From positions 21,424,329-21,488,328 of the forward strand of contig NC_069679.1 of NCBI RefSeq assembly GCF_023699985.2: DNA of 64,000 bases, written 5' to 3'. Numbering within the stretch: the stretch's first letter is position 1; each line of letters opens with the position of its first letter. Shown in pieces: positions 34,225-47,251 of this stretch. The notes beneath the pieces are model-generated. The model was not told where the DNA came from. It saw nothing but the letters and a program-made list of their open reading frames with translations, and ran no database searches. Source of the DNA: Odocoileus virginianus. Lineage: Eukaryota; Chordata; Mammalia; Artiodactyla; Cervidae. Made by a program: the position numbers and the translations under genes.

Positions 34225-34400
34225 ATATGAGTAATTGTGTTTATGTGTGAGATGTTGAACTAAGTATTACTCTTCACAATTTGACTGTAAGTGTATAATT
34301 CTCCTTTTATAGATGAGAAGACTGTGCTCAGAGATATCAAGGGACGTGAAAGAATCACCAAGCTAAGAGGAGACAAACTTGGAATTTGCAGGTACTTTTT
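34225..34400 (-). mobile_element. MIR SINE, diverged
   Basis: 'gtgagatgttgaactaagta', 'cttttatagatgagaagact', 'gtgctcagagatatcaaggg', 'aatcaccaagctaagaggag' follow the reverse MIR order ('tttacagatgaggaaactga', 'aggttaagtaacttgcccaa'). The core is diverged. Confidence 0.55.
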
Positions 34401-37400
34401 GTTCCCTTTCTTCTATTATGCCTATGTTGTTACATGTGTATGATTTTGCCTAAGAAAAGTTGGTTCCATTTTTTTATTTTTTTCTGTGAAAAGTGGAAAT
34501 ATTCTACCGAGTTTTTCTAATTAAAAAAGAAAAATACTTTACTCACGTAAGTTAGATTATTTCTCCAAGTCCTAGAAAACAACATTCTTCAATAAGCACA
34601 GAGTAGAGTAATACCCTGCCCATTATTTAGTGAGTGAGCCATTTGATGCTGACTGCGATTGGTTACCTGACAGGTGGTGACACAGGTGGAAATGGAATTT
34701 GGGGGCTACAGTCAAGGATTTCCCCAACCCCTTCCATCCCCCAGCCTTCCCAGCACGCTTTCTTGTCCTGTGCCCCATCTCCAGGAAACTGGGACAGCTG
34801 GCTATGCATCTCACTTCCCTAACAGTTGCAGGCTGACTGTTACCAAGCTGTGCCTTTACTACAACAGTGTATTTTCTTTATAAGACTGCTGAGGAAGATA
34901 AAAAAGTACTGGGCATTGTTTCTCTTAAGATTCATCAGTGTGTGTGTGTCTGTGTGTGTTTCCCCCAAATCAGGGAAACTATTAGGGAAGAGCCAGATCT
35001 CTTTAATGAGCCTAGAGGTAATGCAAAATTCATGTGCTTTCACCTGTGCCGGGCGAAGCCTGGTGCACAAACAGAAAGAGGAGGGTGGGAAGAGCCGGTT
35101 ATTTACACTTCTTCTGAAGCAGGTACCCTGGCTGCTACTGGGCATCCTGACCCACTTGTTCATTTTTTAGGAAGAAGTGGATACTTTCAGTGGGGAAAAA
35201 CTCAAGCATCAGATTTGTTCCTTGGAGCATTAATAAAAGGGCTCAGTTAGCTTCATCTCATTATTTTACTATGAGTATTGACTTTGGCCTAGAGTCATGT
35301 ATAGATAAAATGGTGCAAGGGCTTGTCCTAAGTGATTACTCAGAATTACAAATCATTTCACGTGTAACTGAATACTGCAGTCTGGCTGGCACCCTGCCCC
35401 TTGCTTCTCCCCCCTCCCCTTTCTCTAATAGGAGCGCAAATCCAGCTTTGTCTGAAGAGGCAATTAATCTTATTCACTGAAAGCTGAATTTTAATTCACC
35501 AGCATGTGGAGGACATATTTGCCTATCACACAAAATTAGTTTAACAGAATTCAGAAGAAAAAAAATATTGGAAGTCTTGGCATTCTAGGGGGGGCAAAGT
35601 ATCTTGTAGGTGCATTCCTTTATTAGCCATCTACATACTAAGGATAAGCTCTTTTTGTAAAGATAACTCTATTAGGGTAAACTGGGTTTATTTTGTATTT
35701 GAGAGTAGCTGATAACATTTTATTTTGTATAAAGAAATCCACAAGATATGTGTGTTTTGGAATAAAATGGATATAAGGTAAGAAAGATAAATTTTAGTTT
35801 TATAGAGATTCTAAAAGGCTATTATTTTTAAGGGCACAGTTTAGAGATGATCAGAAAAAAAAGGGGACACATAAAAATCCTAGACAGCCTACATACATCC
35901 AGATCAAATCACAGGGGTAAGTGGTGAGGTACAAAGTAGACTGTGCCTTGGAGACTTGTGCGAAATCTGGTAGGCAAAAGCTGGGTTTCTGTAGTGCTTC
36001 TGCTGTGCTATTTTAACAGTTTTCCCCTGAGCAAGACCCCGGTCTTTTGTCTGAGGTTTGTTTCCCATGTAGACAAAGTGTTTGAAAGAAACAAAACAAA
36101 AAGACTTCCTGAAGCGGTTTCTTAATTCAAGAGATTTGGAGATTTGGACAAGAATATGATTTAATGCATGTTCATGCTTACTTAGATATCAAATTCCCAT
36201 AAGGTCAGAGAACACATGGGCTTAGTTTTGTACTTCTATTTAACACAGCACTCCTCAAAGACTACTTGAAGGTACAGGCAGATATCAAAACATGTAGCAG
36301 TTTCTCCCCAGTGCAAAGAGGGAATTTAATAATTGTAAAAAGCACAAATGATCTTCTATGCCAAATAATGAATACAGCATAAATCTTCAAGAGTTTAAAA
36401 GGTGCTATTGGTTTTTCTTTGGCTCCTTCTCCATTCTCCACTTACGACTGTCTCATACCCCTGGAATTAGCCTCCAAATATGATTGCTTCCATTACCTCT
36501 TCCAAGGGTGCACTGTTGAATACTTAATAATGAGACGAGGACTCAAGGAACAATGGAAATCTCCAAAAATTGTCCTAAAGTTCTGAGAGTATTATTATTA
36601 TTATTATTTTAAAAAACTCTTGGTGGGTGTGAAGTAGGAGTGGCCAAGAACAGGGAAGCTATCAAATTAAGTTTGCCTAATGGTCACCAAATGCCATAAC
36701 ATAACAGTTCAAGCACAAGGCAGTAAAGTCACAAAGCTTTATTGCCTTGTCAAGACATTTGCCGTGCTAAACCAGGCAATTATTCTTAAAGAAAACATTT
36801 AAAATTCAAGGTTTTTACATTATTACCAGAAAACGTTGCTTTAAGTAGTGTCAGTGTCATAAAGGTAGACTTTTGGAGTCCACATGTAGACAGTGAATTA
36901 TCTACATAATGTTTAGAATTTAAATTATGCAAAATTGGAATTTGGAGACATGAAACCCCAGAAACACATATTTGCAAATAAACACACATATTCTAAGATC
37001 TGAAGGATGCATTGGAGGTATGGCAATGTTTATCCATTATATGATTTTTTTGTTTTGGTAAGTTCTGCCTCTGTGCTAGGTGCTTAAGCTTATTTTGAGA
37101 GGAAAGTCCCCCTTCTGCAATTCTTTTGTCTATATTGTGGTCAGATCTTTAACTATATTACCTGGGGGGAAAAAAATCAAAGATGAGATGAAATCAATGA
37201 GAAGGCAGAGCTTTCGATATATCTTGTTGCTTCTCAAAGTAAAAAAAAAAAAGTTCTATTTCCATTTCTCTTCACAGACATAACAAGAAACACACATCCT
37301 TTAGGGGAGGTTCTGGGTGATGCTCAACCTGGCTCTCTCACCTCAGCTTGGCAGGGCTCATTAGTAGTGTCTTTTCTAGTACAAAGATGAAGAAGCCCTC

Positions 37401-37669
37401 CATCAGCACTCCTTTTCAAGAGAGGGCTTTTCTCTCCCATCTCTTTCAAAGGACGCAAGAGTCTGTTCACAATTCTTAATGAAGCTCCAAATAAGTAGGT
37501 GTATTTCAATGCAGAATTATTCCTTCAAAGCCTATAATTCTCCGTCTGGACTGTCCAGGGCATTCCCAAAGTCTGTCTATTGGCAGCTTGTCTGTCAAGG
37601 TAAATTTAATGGAAGTTTTAATGAATATAGAATAAGTTTACTGCAGTCAAGGCTAGCTATGTTCCAGGT
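34401..37669. other. mostly unique sequence; candidate conserved non-coding DNA
   Basis: No interspersed repeat seen over 3.2 kb, which is low for this window. Local features are a short (GT)n at 34937-34960, a (ATT)n at 36590-36608, and a mixed-composition block at about 34620-35520 with several overlapping open frames up to 127 residues. Those frames overlap on both strands and include no domain motif, which argues for constrained non-coding DNA or chance rather than exons. The best candidate piece is 35180-35520. Confidence 0.45.
36590..36608. repeat. (ATT)n microsatellite
   Basis: Six uninterrupted ATT units. Short, and possibly variable. Confidence 0.9.
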
Positions 37670-37840
37670 ATAACATTGTTAGGCAATTTCTATTACACCC
37701 ACTGACAGATGGGAAACAGAGGCCTTAATCGTTTTTAATACATGTGTTATATAATTTGCTCAAGGTAGAGAAGATCATAAGATTTGAATGAGGACCTTCG
37801 ATTTCAGAGCCTATGCTTTAAGTTAGTTAGCTGTTTTGCC
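37670..37840 (-). mobile_element. MIR SINE
   Basis: Reverse MIR words: 'actgacagatgggaaacaga', 'ataatttgctcaaggtagag', 'aagatttgaatgaggacctt', 'tttcagagcctatgctttaa', then 'gttagctgttttgcc'. The order is complete and divergence is high. Confidence 0.65.
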
Positions 37841-38844
37841 TTTTTATAAGCTATAGAGAACAAATAATTTCAGTGGTTTAAGAAATTAAAGTGACAAAAT
37901 GAAAATCAGAAAGCAAACTAAAATGAAGAGAGGAATTTCTTTCTGTCTTAAAATCCTAGATCCCATCTCTGTTACAGCAGTAACTAAAGATTTTCAGATG
38001 ATTGCTTAAGCCTCTTGCTAAGCAGCCCTAGGAGTTTAAAGGCCTCAGATAAGGATCAGATGCAGTAATGAAACCAGATTCCTAGGTTCAGAGGTGCAGA
38101 GTCAGGAGCATTTTTAAAATTCATTTTGAGGAAGTCTCGGACGTTTTAGGTTACGATTCGCCATAAAACTCAAAATATCCCAAACAGGATGGAATTTTTT
38201 AAAAATGTTATATGCTAAGTCAGAAGGTATAGAATCTCAGGATTGGATAATACAGCAGTTTATTTGCATTAGCAAGAATCCTGATTCTATTCCTTTTCCC
38301 ACTCTGCTATCCTCAGTATAGCTGTTATCCTTGTTGGTCTCAAGATGGGCACTTAGTCCCAAGTATCATATCTCCATATACCAGCATTAGAGCAAAAAAT
38401 GCAACTGTCTGTATCTTGTGTATTTTTGTTGAACCTTTCCTAGAAATGTCTCTAAACTATTTCCCTGCACATATGACATATACCATCATCTACAGCTTGG
38501 CTGCATGTCTACTCCAAAACCAACTACTAGTAAAGGGAATGAAATATATACACACACACACAATTTTAATATGAGAAGATGAGGATGGAGTAGAGGAATT
38601 ATTTTTCCTAGGAAAATAAGTGGCTTTATGCCAAAGTCCAAGTAATGATGAGTTCCTAAGACAGTAGTGGTTAAAAAATAATTTGGAGAGAGGAAAAGAT
38701 AGAGGGAGTTTCAGTGTTTACTGGATATTTCATTTGAGATGCTTAATATCCTCATGTGTATCCTAAGTCCTGTTCCCCTTGCATCTGTGGAGAGAGGATG
38801 AATAGGGAACATGCTAAAGTTTGCCATCTATTCCTCCTGTCTTC
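37841..38844. other. no gene seen; possible old repeat near 38.3 kb
   Basis: Mostly unassigned. 38328-38545 ('ggtctcaagatgggcactta', 'tttcctagaaatgtctctaa', 'ctacagcttggctgcatgtc') resembles an old mammalian interspersed repeat that I cannot name. A short (AC)n lies near 38550-38563. Confidence 0.4.
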
Positions 38845-38990
38845 TTAGTAAATATTGATTGAATGTCTCCATGTGCTATGTGCTGTTTAGGTGCTGGAAT
38901 GAAGAACAGTGGGAGTAAGGATAGAAAATAGTAAACAAGTCAGAAAGGTGGATGAGACTCTGTGAACTTCTGGGCCTTTGTTCTGTGGCA
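38845..38990 (-). mobile_element. L2 3' end fragment
   Basis: 'agtaaatattgattgaatgt', 'ctatgtgctgtttaggtgct', 'ggaatgaagaacagtgggag' are the reverse of the L2 ending ('tcaacaaatatttattgagc…gtgccaggcactgt…gggatacagcagtg'). Confidence 0.6.
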
Positions 38991-39379
38991 AATCAGGCAG
39001 GCTTCACTGAGATTGGTGAACTGCAATGCGTTAATCTATGGTATTTTTTGGGAGATCTAACTGGAAGCAGATGGAAGGGGATCATGCTCTCTGTTACAGT
39101 TCCATTTTGTTATTTCTATAATTGAGTCCTCTTAGGGAGGAGCTTCCTAGTGGAAAAGATCCTCATAATCTTTATTCTCTACCTTTTCTTAAGGATCTTC
39201 AAGCCATAAAAGAGTTACAAAGACAACTCCCTTTTTTAGGTAAATGTGGTTGTGATCAATCGTTTGGTTCCTTAAGACATATAGGAATTCAGTCCTTCCA
39301 CCAAAGGAAGGCAAGTTCTGCCAGATTATCTAAGAAGAACCATATTTCTATTTGAAACAACTTTAAAATTTAAAATTAA

Positions 39380-39416
<37 letters not shown>

Positions 39417-42400
39417 AACTTCTGACTTATGGTAAAGTCTAAAACCTGCCTTTTATTCAACTTATTCCCTGAACCATTTTCAAATAAAAATGCTCACATT
39501 TATCTAAAGAATTATTTAACAGAATGTATTTTAAAAATAAACAAACATGTCATAGTACCTAAATATAACTTCAGAAGAGAAGTATGAATTTTGTTTGTTT
39601 GTTTCTTGTGGTATCTTTTTCTGTTTGGATAAGTAAGTATCCTACAAAGGTGATTATTTTGAATACTCCTCTATGAAGTTAAATAACAACAAAAAATGAT
39701 TGACATACATTGCTCTTTAAGCTAATGCTTCATATAAAGCAGGTTCCTTTTCCCCTCTATATCAGTGCCTGGTTAATGATCCAGCTGACAGTGGTTGGAA
39801 TAAAACTTGTTGGATGCCCAGCATTTGAGGAAATGAAATATGGAGAAATGGGATCTATCATACTATCAGTAATTTTTTTTCCAACAAGCAAAAGGAGAGT
39901 GTAGGGGGGAATGGGAGATGAATAAGAGGAAAGGTAAAGGAGATGAAGAAGATAAAGAAACAGGAATGGAAAAAAATAGGAGAAACATATCTGAAATCTC
40001 AATGGATTATTATAAAAAGTTCAAGGATAACTACAGAAGTCTAGATATTTGAATAAAGAGATAATACACAAGGCACCTTTTGAGAATTAGAATTGCTGAC
40101 AGAAGAATTTATAATGATGTTATACTCATTGTGAAATTGCATTGCTTCTACTTATTTCATAAAATATATGCCTTTAGGGACTCTGGTTAACATAGTTTGG
40201 TTGATTATTGTGTTGTTTTAACATCCTGTGGTGAAAGCAGTCTGGCAAACTAACCACATTACAGGACAGATTCTAAGGAAATTTACCAAAAGAAAGAAAT
40301 CTGTCTGCTTCAACTCTGTTTGTACTTGGTTGCTCTATTGAGAATATGATTTGGAGATACTTTTAAGAGCTTTAACTCTCTGAAATATATTAAACATTCA
40401 ACTACATGATGCTTGATACTTGTTATTGTCAACTTGTAAATATCATTCATGAAGCTCTGGTTTCTATTTTATACATGCTGGCTGAAAAGGTTAATAAGAT
40501 ATAAATCACTCTTCCAAGGAGCATGCCAAACAAATATTTAGGCTTCTATAAGAGGAAACAAAAATCAAAAGTTATGCTTCTATGATTACTATGGATTCAG
40601 TAGGTCTTATAGATTGTTTTTCTATCACCTAAACAATTTGACTATGGCATATTACTTACTAATTAAACCCTGAAGAATTTTTTTAGTTTCTTGACATTGG
40701 TCTGAAATATCCTGACCTGAGATTGCCATAATAATAATTTAGGAGTGAACTATGGGTGGGGGAGTACAAAAGAGGTTTTACTTCAGTAATTTAATTTGAC
40801 AAAAATTTTTTGAGCCTTACACATTATTTATTAACCCTAGATTAGATATCTGCTACCCTAGCCCAGACAGTCATAAAGATGTTGGCAAGAGGTTTCTTGA
40901 GGGACTCTTGGATGAAAGGGTATGGCCTAGATGATGTTAGATCATGAAGATAAAGATCTTCACTGACCAAGAGTTTATTGCCTCTTTAGAGCAGGCCCAA
41001 GTTCTATTTCATCAGAACTTTGATTCCCAGAAGCAGTGGTGGGGGGGTTGAGGGAACAGCTTTTAAAATTAAGAATTATTAAAGATGATCTGTTTATTGC
41101 TCTTCTGGGTAGAGAATGCATATTTATAAGCTGCTTGTAAGTGTGTTTTTAAACATTTTAGAAAAAATTAACATAAACAGCAGATCCCTATTAATGAATC
41201 TGCACCTTGTTTTTCTGAACACTGGCATTCTCTTATTTCATTGCTACTTTGGATTTTAAAATAAAAATAATATGCACAAGGGGCATTAATTATGTGCCCA
41301 ATAGTCATATAATTCTAATAAACATATAAGTTGTTCACTAAATGTAGAGGGAGAAATCCAAATAAACAAATTTCATGTAACACAGGAAAATGAAAATGTT
41401 CTCATATTTTTTAAAGATTAGTAAGATGCAAAGCACCCTAAATTCCCATTTTTTTCCTGTATCTTTGCCTTTCTCCTCCAAAGAACAGGATCCAATGTGA
41501 TTTCAGCCATCAATACATTTCCTCTTGCTTTTGTAAGGTTGAAGACAAAACACAGGTTAATATAGTAGATACATTAGAAAATACAGCTAACTTGGGTTAA
41601 TTTTGTGGGTCTATTTTTGCAGAAGTAAGAGTGTATTTTGAGGCGCTGTTGTTGGTCTTTAAGAATATTTACTGAGGCTAAGTTCCTGTTAAAGTTTCAT
41701 TCATAACTATGAAGTTTGAACATAGGACACCTTGGTGATGATACACAGTATCTATTGTGTAAGTGTATATTGGATTAATTGTCTAAGTTATAAGAAACAA
41801 AATATAGCTCAATTCAAATGAACAATCATCTGTATGAAAAGACATGGAAGTTTTCATGTGAGTGGCTGTTCCTCAATTATGTAAATGAGCCCAAATTTGT
41901 CCTGTGGCACAGCCACTAGACCAAAACATGCTAATTTTTATTTTTATTTAACAATCTAAGTTCTTTAGCTCCACCTGCCTGAGTTATAGCTCAATGAAAG
42001 GTAATTTTGAAGATGTTTTTCTTTTAGTTTCATGTTTGAAGTAAATACTATGAACCTTTTATAAATGTAATGACTTTTTCTCTTAAAAACTCACTAATAT
42101 CTAACTATACTAATAAACACATAATGTATATTATTAGGTCTGAACTCTTGGTCATGGGTATCTGTGCATTTTAGAGATGGTCTGTGCACAAGTGTCATAA
42201 ATGACCATTTTATAGATAGATAATGTTCTTAATCCATAACTCTTTATTGCTGATGGTTATTGCATTAGATGATGACCCATAGCTATTAAGAGTCAGTTTT
42301 TAATATCACAACCATTTAGAAAGGTTAATGGACTCGGTTTTGAGATTTAACCTTTGAATGCTGCAGGTTAAGAGGTTACATTTGTGCACTAAAATGCCAG

Positions 42401-43039
42401 AAAATATCTACTTATTTTCATTTCACTGTGTACTTTTAGTAGTGTGGTTATGTACAGTTACTGTTATTTACCAAGCAAACAAAGTGTGTGACACATAAGA
42501 TAACAAGTTTCTAGAGCAGTGAGTTTCTTTCAAAATATAGGTTTCATATTTGGCTTTATTATTTTTCATTTAGACACAAAAATTGGTATGTGAACAGATG
42601 TAACCTAAATCAGTTGAGGAATATTTATTAAGGTTGTTCAAGAAAAAAAAAGAAGGCCAAGATTATAATTCATAGTTTTCTTGGTTAGTCTGAAAAGTTC
42701 ACATGCATATAATGGGGAAACTGATCATTTAGGAAAATCAGGACTCCTTTCTGGATGATACCTAGCTATCGCCCAGAATTTTCAGAGGAATAAAATAGTG
42801 TCTATAAGGATTCAGATAATTTCACTTTAAAAATCTGAATAGGGTCCCATGGTGGTCATTTATCATTTATTTTGCTATCCATTACCCATTTTCTTCTTAA
42901 TATGGCCCTATTCCCTTTTATTCCATTATTTGTTCACTGTGAGTAAGCTTTGTGGGATGAAATTTCAGGTATTTCCCTTCTGTTATGGAAGCCAGAAGCT
43001 GAATGTATAAATAGAGTAATGGCTTCCAGTGAATTACAC
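38991..43039. other. unique sequence, no gene seen
   Basis: Four kilobases without a repeat I can name, except a pure (AC)n at 39382-39410. Purine-rich near 39890-39990. Frames at 39122-39355 and 39710-39904 lack any motif. AT content is high throughout and CpG is rare. Nothing suggests an exon. Confidence 0.5.
39382..39410. repeat. (AC)n microsatellite
   Basis: About 14 uninterrupted AC units, followed by 'tatata'. Likely length-variable. Confidence 0.95.
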
Positions 43040-43260
43040 CTTTTTGTACCCATTCCGTTGTGTCTCCACTCCACACTGACTCTAGACATGACCTTAAGGC
43101 CTTATGTTTTGGCCAATAGGATATAAGTAAACATGATGCAACCAGAGGCTTGGAAAGCACTCATTCATTAGGTTACTGTCTCTTGTTTGCTCCTTTTAAA
43201 ACCTATCCACAATGTGAAAAGGCCTATGATGTATGAAAAGAGATCCCTGAACCAATGGAT
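43040..43260 (+). mobile_element. possible old LTR (MaLR-like) fragment
   Basis: 'gactctagacatgaccttaa', 'tatgttttggccaataggat', 'gcaaccagaggcttggaaag' resemble an old mammalian LTR-class repeat with the words 'ccatgtgacttgctttggcc', 'aatggaat', 'cagaggcttgaaa'. This is non-coding and partial. Family assignment is weak. Confidence 0.35.
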
Positions 43261-44346
43261 TCTTTGCAAAATTATCATCAGATATGGAAAGGAGGTTGTC
43301 TAGAATCAGACAATTCTCAGCTTATCTGCCTGTCCCCATTTTCTGTTACCTATCCTCTCATGGGTTCTGTGAGCTTCTTAACAGTTTACCAAGAAATTAC
43401 ATTCTACTAATTTAGCTAAAATTAATTGCTAATGCAACCAAACCTGAAATAACATAGGGACTTCGAAAATGCAAAGGATTACTTGAGAATAACATACAAC
43501 CACCATGAACACCCTTACACAGATTCACTTAGACATTATGAGTGAAACACATGTATGTTAGTTTGGGTTATAAATATTCCTTACCAGAGAGTGGTTGATG
43601 GAACATTTTATGAGACAGACAGTGATATTAACTCAGCCGCTTCTATACAGGAATCTGAGTTTCCATTTCTCATTTACATTTTATATATGTCGTATGGATC
43701 TCAGTCTAGAAGTTACTCAATAATCACAGTATTTGAAAACTTTGTGTCCTAAGCTGTATTCTTTTTCCTGGTTTCATTGATATAGTTGTTATAGAATATT
43801 GTATTTAAGATGTACTGTGCATTCCCTCTTTATTTCTGTATTCTCTTGTATTTTTTGTGTGTCTGTTTTTCCCTTTGTCCCATGTTTCTACATCCTCTTC
43901 CCCATATCATCAGGGAATTCTTTTCTTGTAAATAGCACCATCAAGTGCCTCCGATGCTGTTCTGACATTTGTGGTGTGCTATTGCTTTCCTTTCATGTTT
44001 ACTCTCAGCTCATCATCTCCTTTTTGCTATTGGACACTTGGTGTAAAATTCACATACAACATGTGAATTATCCTAAAGACACAATGCATTTTTTCCCATC
44101 CATAGCTCTTCTCAAATGCTGAACTGTGTAATTATTGATACGGGTTTCCATCTTTACCATTTTAGGGATAGTAGCTCATTGTCATTTTATTGCATCAGTT
44201 CTAACCTGGGGTTAATGGATCGCTAAATTGTGGCATGTGTGGATGTAGGCAATTTACAGTGAGAAGGTCCTGGTTCTTAAAGCTGGTTATCACCACAAAG
44301 AGGCAAAGAATCATGGTGCTACTGCCAGGCACACTGCCTCACAGGT
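43261..44346. other. unique sequence, no gene seen
   Basis: No repeat recognised. The 107-residue frame at 43799-44122 is Cys-, Phe- and Ser-rich, as random T-rich DNA gives. It has no domain motif, so I do not call a gene. Confidence 0.5.
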
Positions 44347-45082
44347 TGCTGTTGTCAGTCACTAAGTTGTATCTGACTCTTTGTGATCCCGTGGACTGCA
44401 GCATGCCAGGCTTCCTTGTCCTTCACCATCTCCCAGAGTTTTCTCAACTCACGTTCCTTGAGATGGTGATGCCATCCAACCATGTCATCCACTGTCACCC
44501 CCTTCTCCTCCTGCCCTCTATTTTTCCCAGCATGAGTGTCTTTTCCAATGAGTCGGCTCTTCACATCAGGTGGCCAAAGTATTGAAGCTGCAGCATCAGT
44601 CCTTCCACTGTGTATTCAGGGTTGATTTCCTTTAGGATTGACTGGTTTGATCTCCTTGCTGTCCAAGGGACTCTCGAGAGTCTCCTCCAGCACCACGGTT
44701 TGAAAGCATCAATTCTTTGGTGTTCAGCCTTTTTTTTTTTTTTTTAATTGACATGAATCAGCCATGGATTTACATGTGTTCCCTTCTGTATGGTCCAACT
44801 CTCAAACTATACACACTACTGGAAAAACAATAGCTTTAAGTAAATGGACCTTTGTCGGCAAAGTGGTGTTTCTGCTTTCTAATACACTGTCTAGGTTTGT
44901 CATAGCTTTTCTTTCCAAGGAGAAAGCATCTTTTAATTTCGTGGTGGCAGTCACCATCCACAGTGACTTTGGAGCCCAAGAAAATAAAATCTGTCACTGT
45001 TTCCAGTTTTTCTGCATCTATTTGCTATGAAGTGATAGGAACAGATACCATGATCTTAGTTTTCTGAATGTTGAGTTTTAAG
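44347..45082 (-). mobile_element. BovB LINE 3' end, reverse, with an L1 micro-insertion
   Basis: Reverse BovB from its tail ('ctgttgtcagtcactaagtt') through 'ctttgtgatcccgtggactg', 'tggccaaagtattgaagctg' and 'tcctttaggattgactggtt'. After a foreign piece at 44729-44786 it continues with 'tatggtccaactctcaaact' and ends at 'ttctgaatgttgagttttaa'. It holds only the C-terminal end of the RT ORF, which is broken. Severely 5'-truncated. Confidence 0.92.
44729..44786 (-). mobile_element. tiny L1 3' fragment inside BovB
   Basis: A T16 run, then 'aattgacatgaatcagccat' and 'ggatttacatgtgttccc', which is reverse L1-BT 3' UTR. About 70 bp of the normal 3' end between the poly-T and 'attgacatgaatcagcc' are absent. 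BovB sequence is continuous on both sides. A TSD cannot be resolved. Confidence 0.75.
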
Positions 45083-47214
45083 CTTTACAGGTAGATGATG
45101 TTTAATAAATGTTCATTAACTTAAGTTAAATAATTTTCCAAATTTGGAAAATTGGTCTTCATTCTGGAACAAAACAATCCATTGTTTCTGATATTGTATA
45201 ACTACTTCCATGGTAAATGGAAAGTTATTCCCTTTTGATACACATTTAAGCATTCAGTCATAAAAGAAAAGAGGCCATGAGAAGACAGAAGAGAAGCATG
45301 AAATCTAAAATCCAAGAGAAAAAGAGGCCTTGGAGGTTAACTAACATTTCCCTTTTCTTGCACAGCACCATGCCACCAAAGCTGTCACAACCTATTCAAA
45401 GACTGTAAATTTGGAATTTTTGTACATTAGAAGGTACATTCAACTGACAATGCTAGGAAATCCATTTTTACAACTTAACAATTTCTGTCAACGTTTAAAA
45501 AATGTTTTCTGCATCCATTTCTTGAGAGACTCATAAAGCTGACTTTTCAGAGTATTTTTGGTTTCTGCTGTTTGTTCATTCTTTAACTATTTTTTGCTTC
45601 CATTTCAAGAAAAAAATGTTGGCTATTTTCTCACCTTCTTTGGCTTAGACTGTGATGCTAGATGATTCCAATACAATTAGGTGAGATTTTTATAGGCCCG
45701 CAAAGCCTAACATAATAAATGTGGCAGTTCAAATAATAGCAATCATAGCAGGTCAAGCAAAAAAAAAAAAAAAATCATTTGAACTGAAATTGACGAATCT
45801 TAACATTACCAGAGTCTGGAAATGCAACACTCTTTCCTTATACTCAGTTTTTGAATTTTTTTTTTTTTTTAGTATTGCATAGGGATATTTTCATTCTGCC
45901 TCAACTACTACTGATGCCTTTTAAAATGTTCAATGCATAGATTCTGCTTACCAAGAATGACTCAAATATTACTGAAATATGAATTCTTTTCCTTGATTAT
46001 TTTTTTCTAGACTCTTTCAAGAATACTTATTTGCCTGATAATTCTTATAAAGTGAGATGTAACAAATTTCTTTGAAATGCTTTTTTATTTGATTTTAAAA
46101 AGTAATGTATTGCAGAAAATTAAACTACAAAAAGGCACAGTGGAATTAGTATTTACCTAATGGAAACTAGCATTGTCCTTTTATTTTGTATCTTTCTAGT
46201 CTTTTTTTTTTTTCCTGTGACTAGATGTACATGTGTATATGACGTATATGTGACTGGAATAATACTTTTTGAGTAAGGAGTATGAAATACAAATTTCTTG
46301 ACAATAAACATAAAGGCTTGATAAACCTCAAATAGAATCTTTTCATAATTAAAATAATGACAAAAATCTATCAAATTGCTATTGTTTGGGTGGGAGTACA
46401 ATTACTTCTTAGGTACAAATAGCTCTCAGTGTTTTAATGGGAGCTTGTCAAAAAAATTAACTATGGCACATGTAAATTAGAGATTTCAGATGGCACTACA
46501 AACAATGTCCTGAGATCAATTTTGATATTTATTTTCCAAATAACTTTGCTTGCCTCAGTCCTCACCTGGCATTTTTTTCTCGTGAAATTCAGCAATGACA
46601 TAACTGATTGAAATAAGAAAAAATAAAGCTCACAGGATTTTACCCTTTTCAGCATAGTTTTATTCGTTTTCTTCATTAACCCTTAAAAATGTGACCTCCG
46701 AAAGATAACAAGACGTGGTTTCAGAGCACGCCATAGCCTCTCTCTGTCTCCCACGCTCAGTGCTAACTCTTTTGTTTGTACAATATTCTTTTATTCTGAG
46801 CAATATAACATTTTAGTTCTTGTAATAAATGCCTTCATGTGAAGCAGTTCAGCTAAGAGAATGTTATTAGACTGTGCTCCCAGGCAGTGCACCTCCACAC
46901 GATCAATACAGAGCTGGGCCTCAGCTCATTCCCTCTTTGCTTAAATTCCCTGCAAATGTGCAAGAGAAGCAGCAGAGGGTGTCATCAATCACAGCCCACT
47001 GTGACATATGCTGAAACCTGACCAGGGCCGAGATGTTTTAATAAGGCATCCATTAAAACCCTCAAATAAATTGCAATTTGAAAACAGAACATAATACCAG
47101 CCAAGTTTTCCTCATCCATCTTGTGGCATGTCATGTAATGTAATTGCGTTGTTAATTTATCCAAGAACTTTCTCAGTACACTGTTTTGTTGCCACCGCTT
47201 AATTTCCCTGTAGA

Positions 47215-47251
<37 letters not shown>

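Noticed and set aside
34826..35250. Overlapping frames of 114 and 127 residues (+) and 107 (-) suggesting an exon
   Set aside because: Frames are open in several phases and on both strands, and include a (GT)n tract. No domain or consistent splice signals.
43799..44122. 107-residue frame with hydrophobic stretches resembling a membrane protein
   Set aside because: T-rich DNA gives Phe/Leu/Ser/Cys-rich readings by chance. There is no start context or family similarity.
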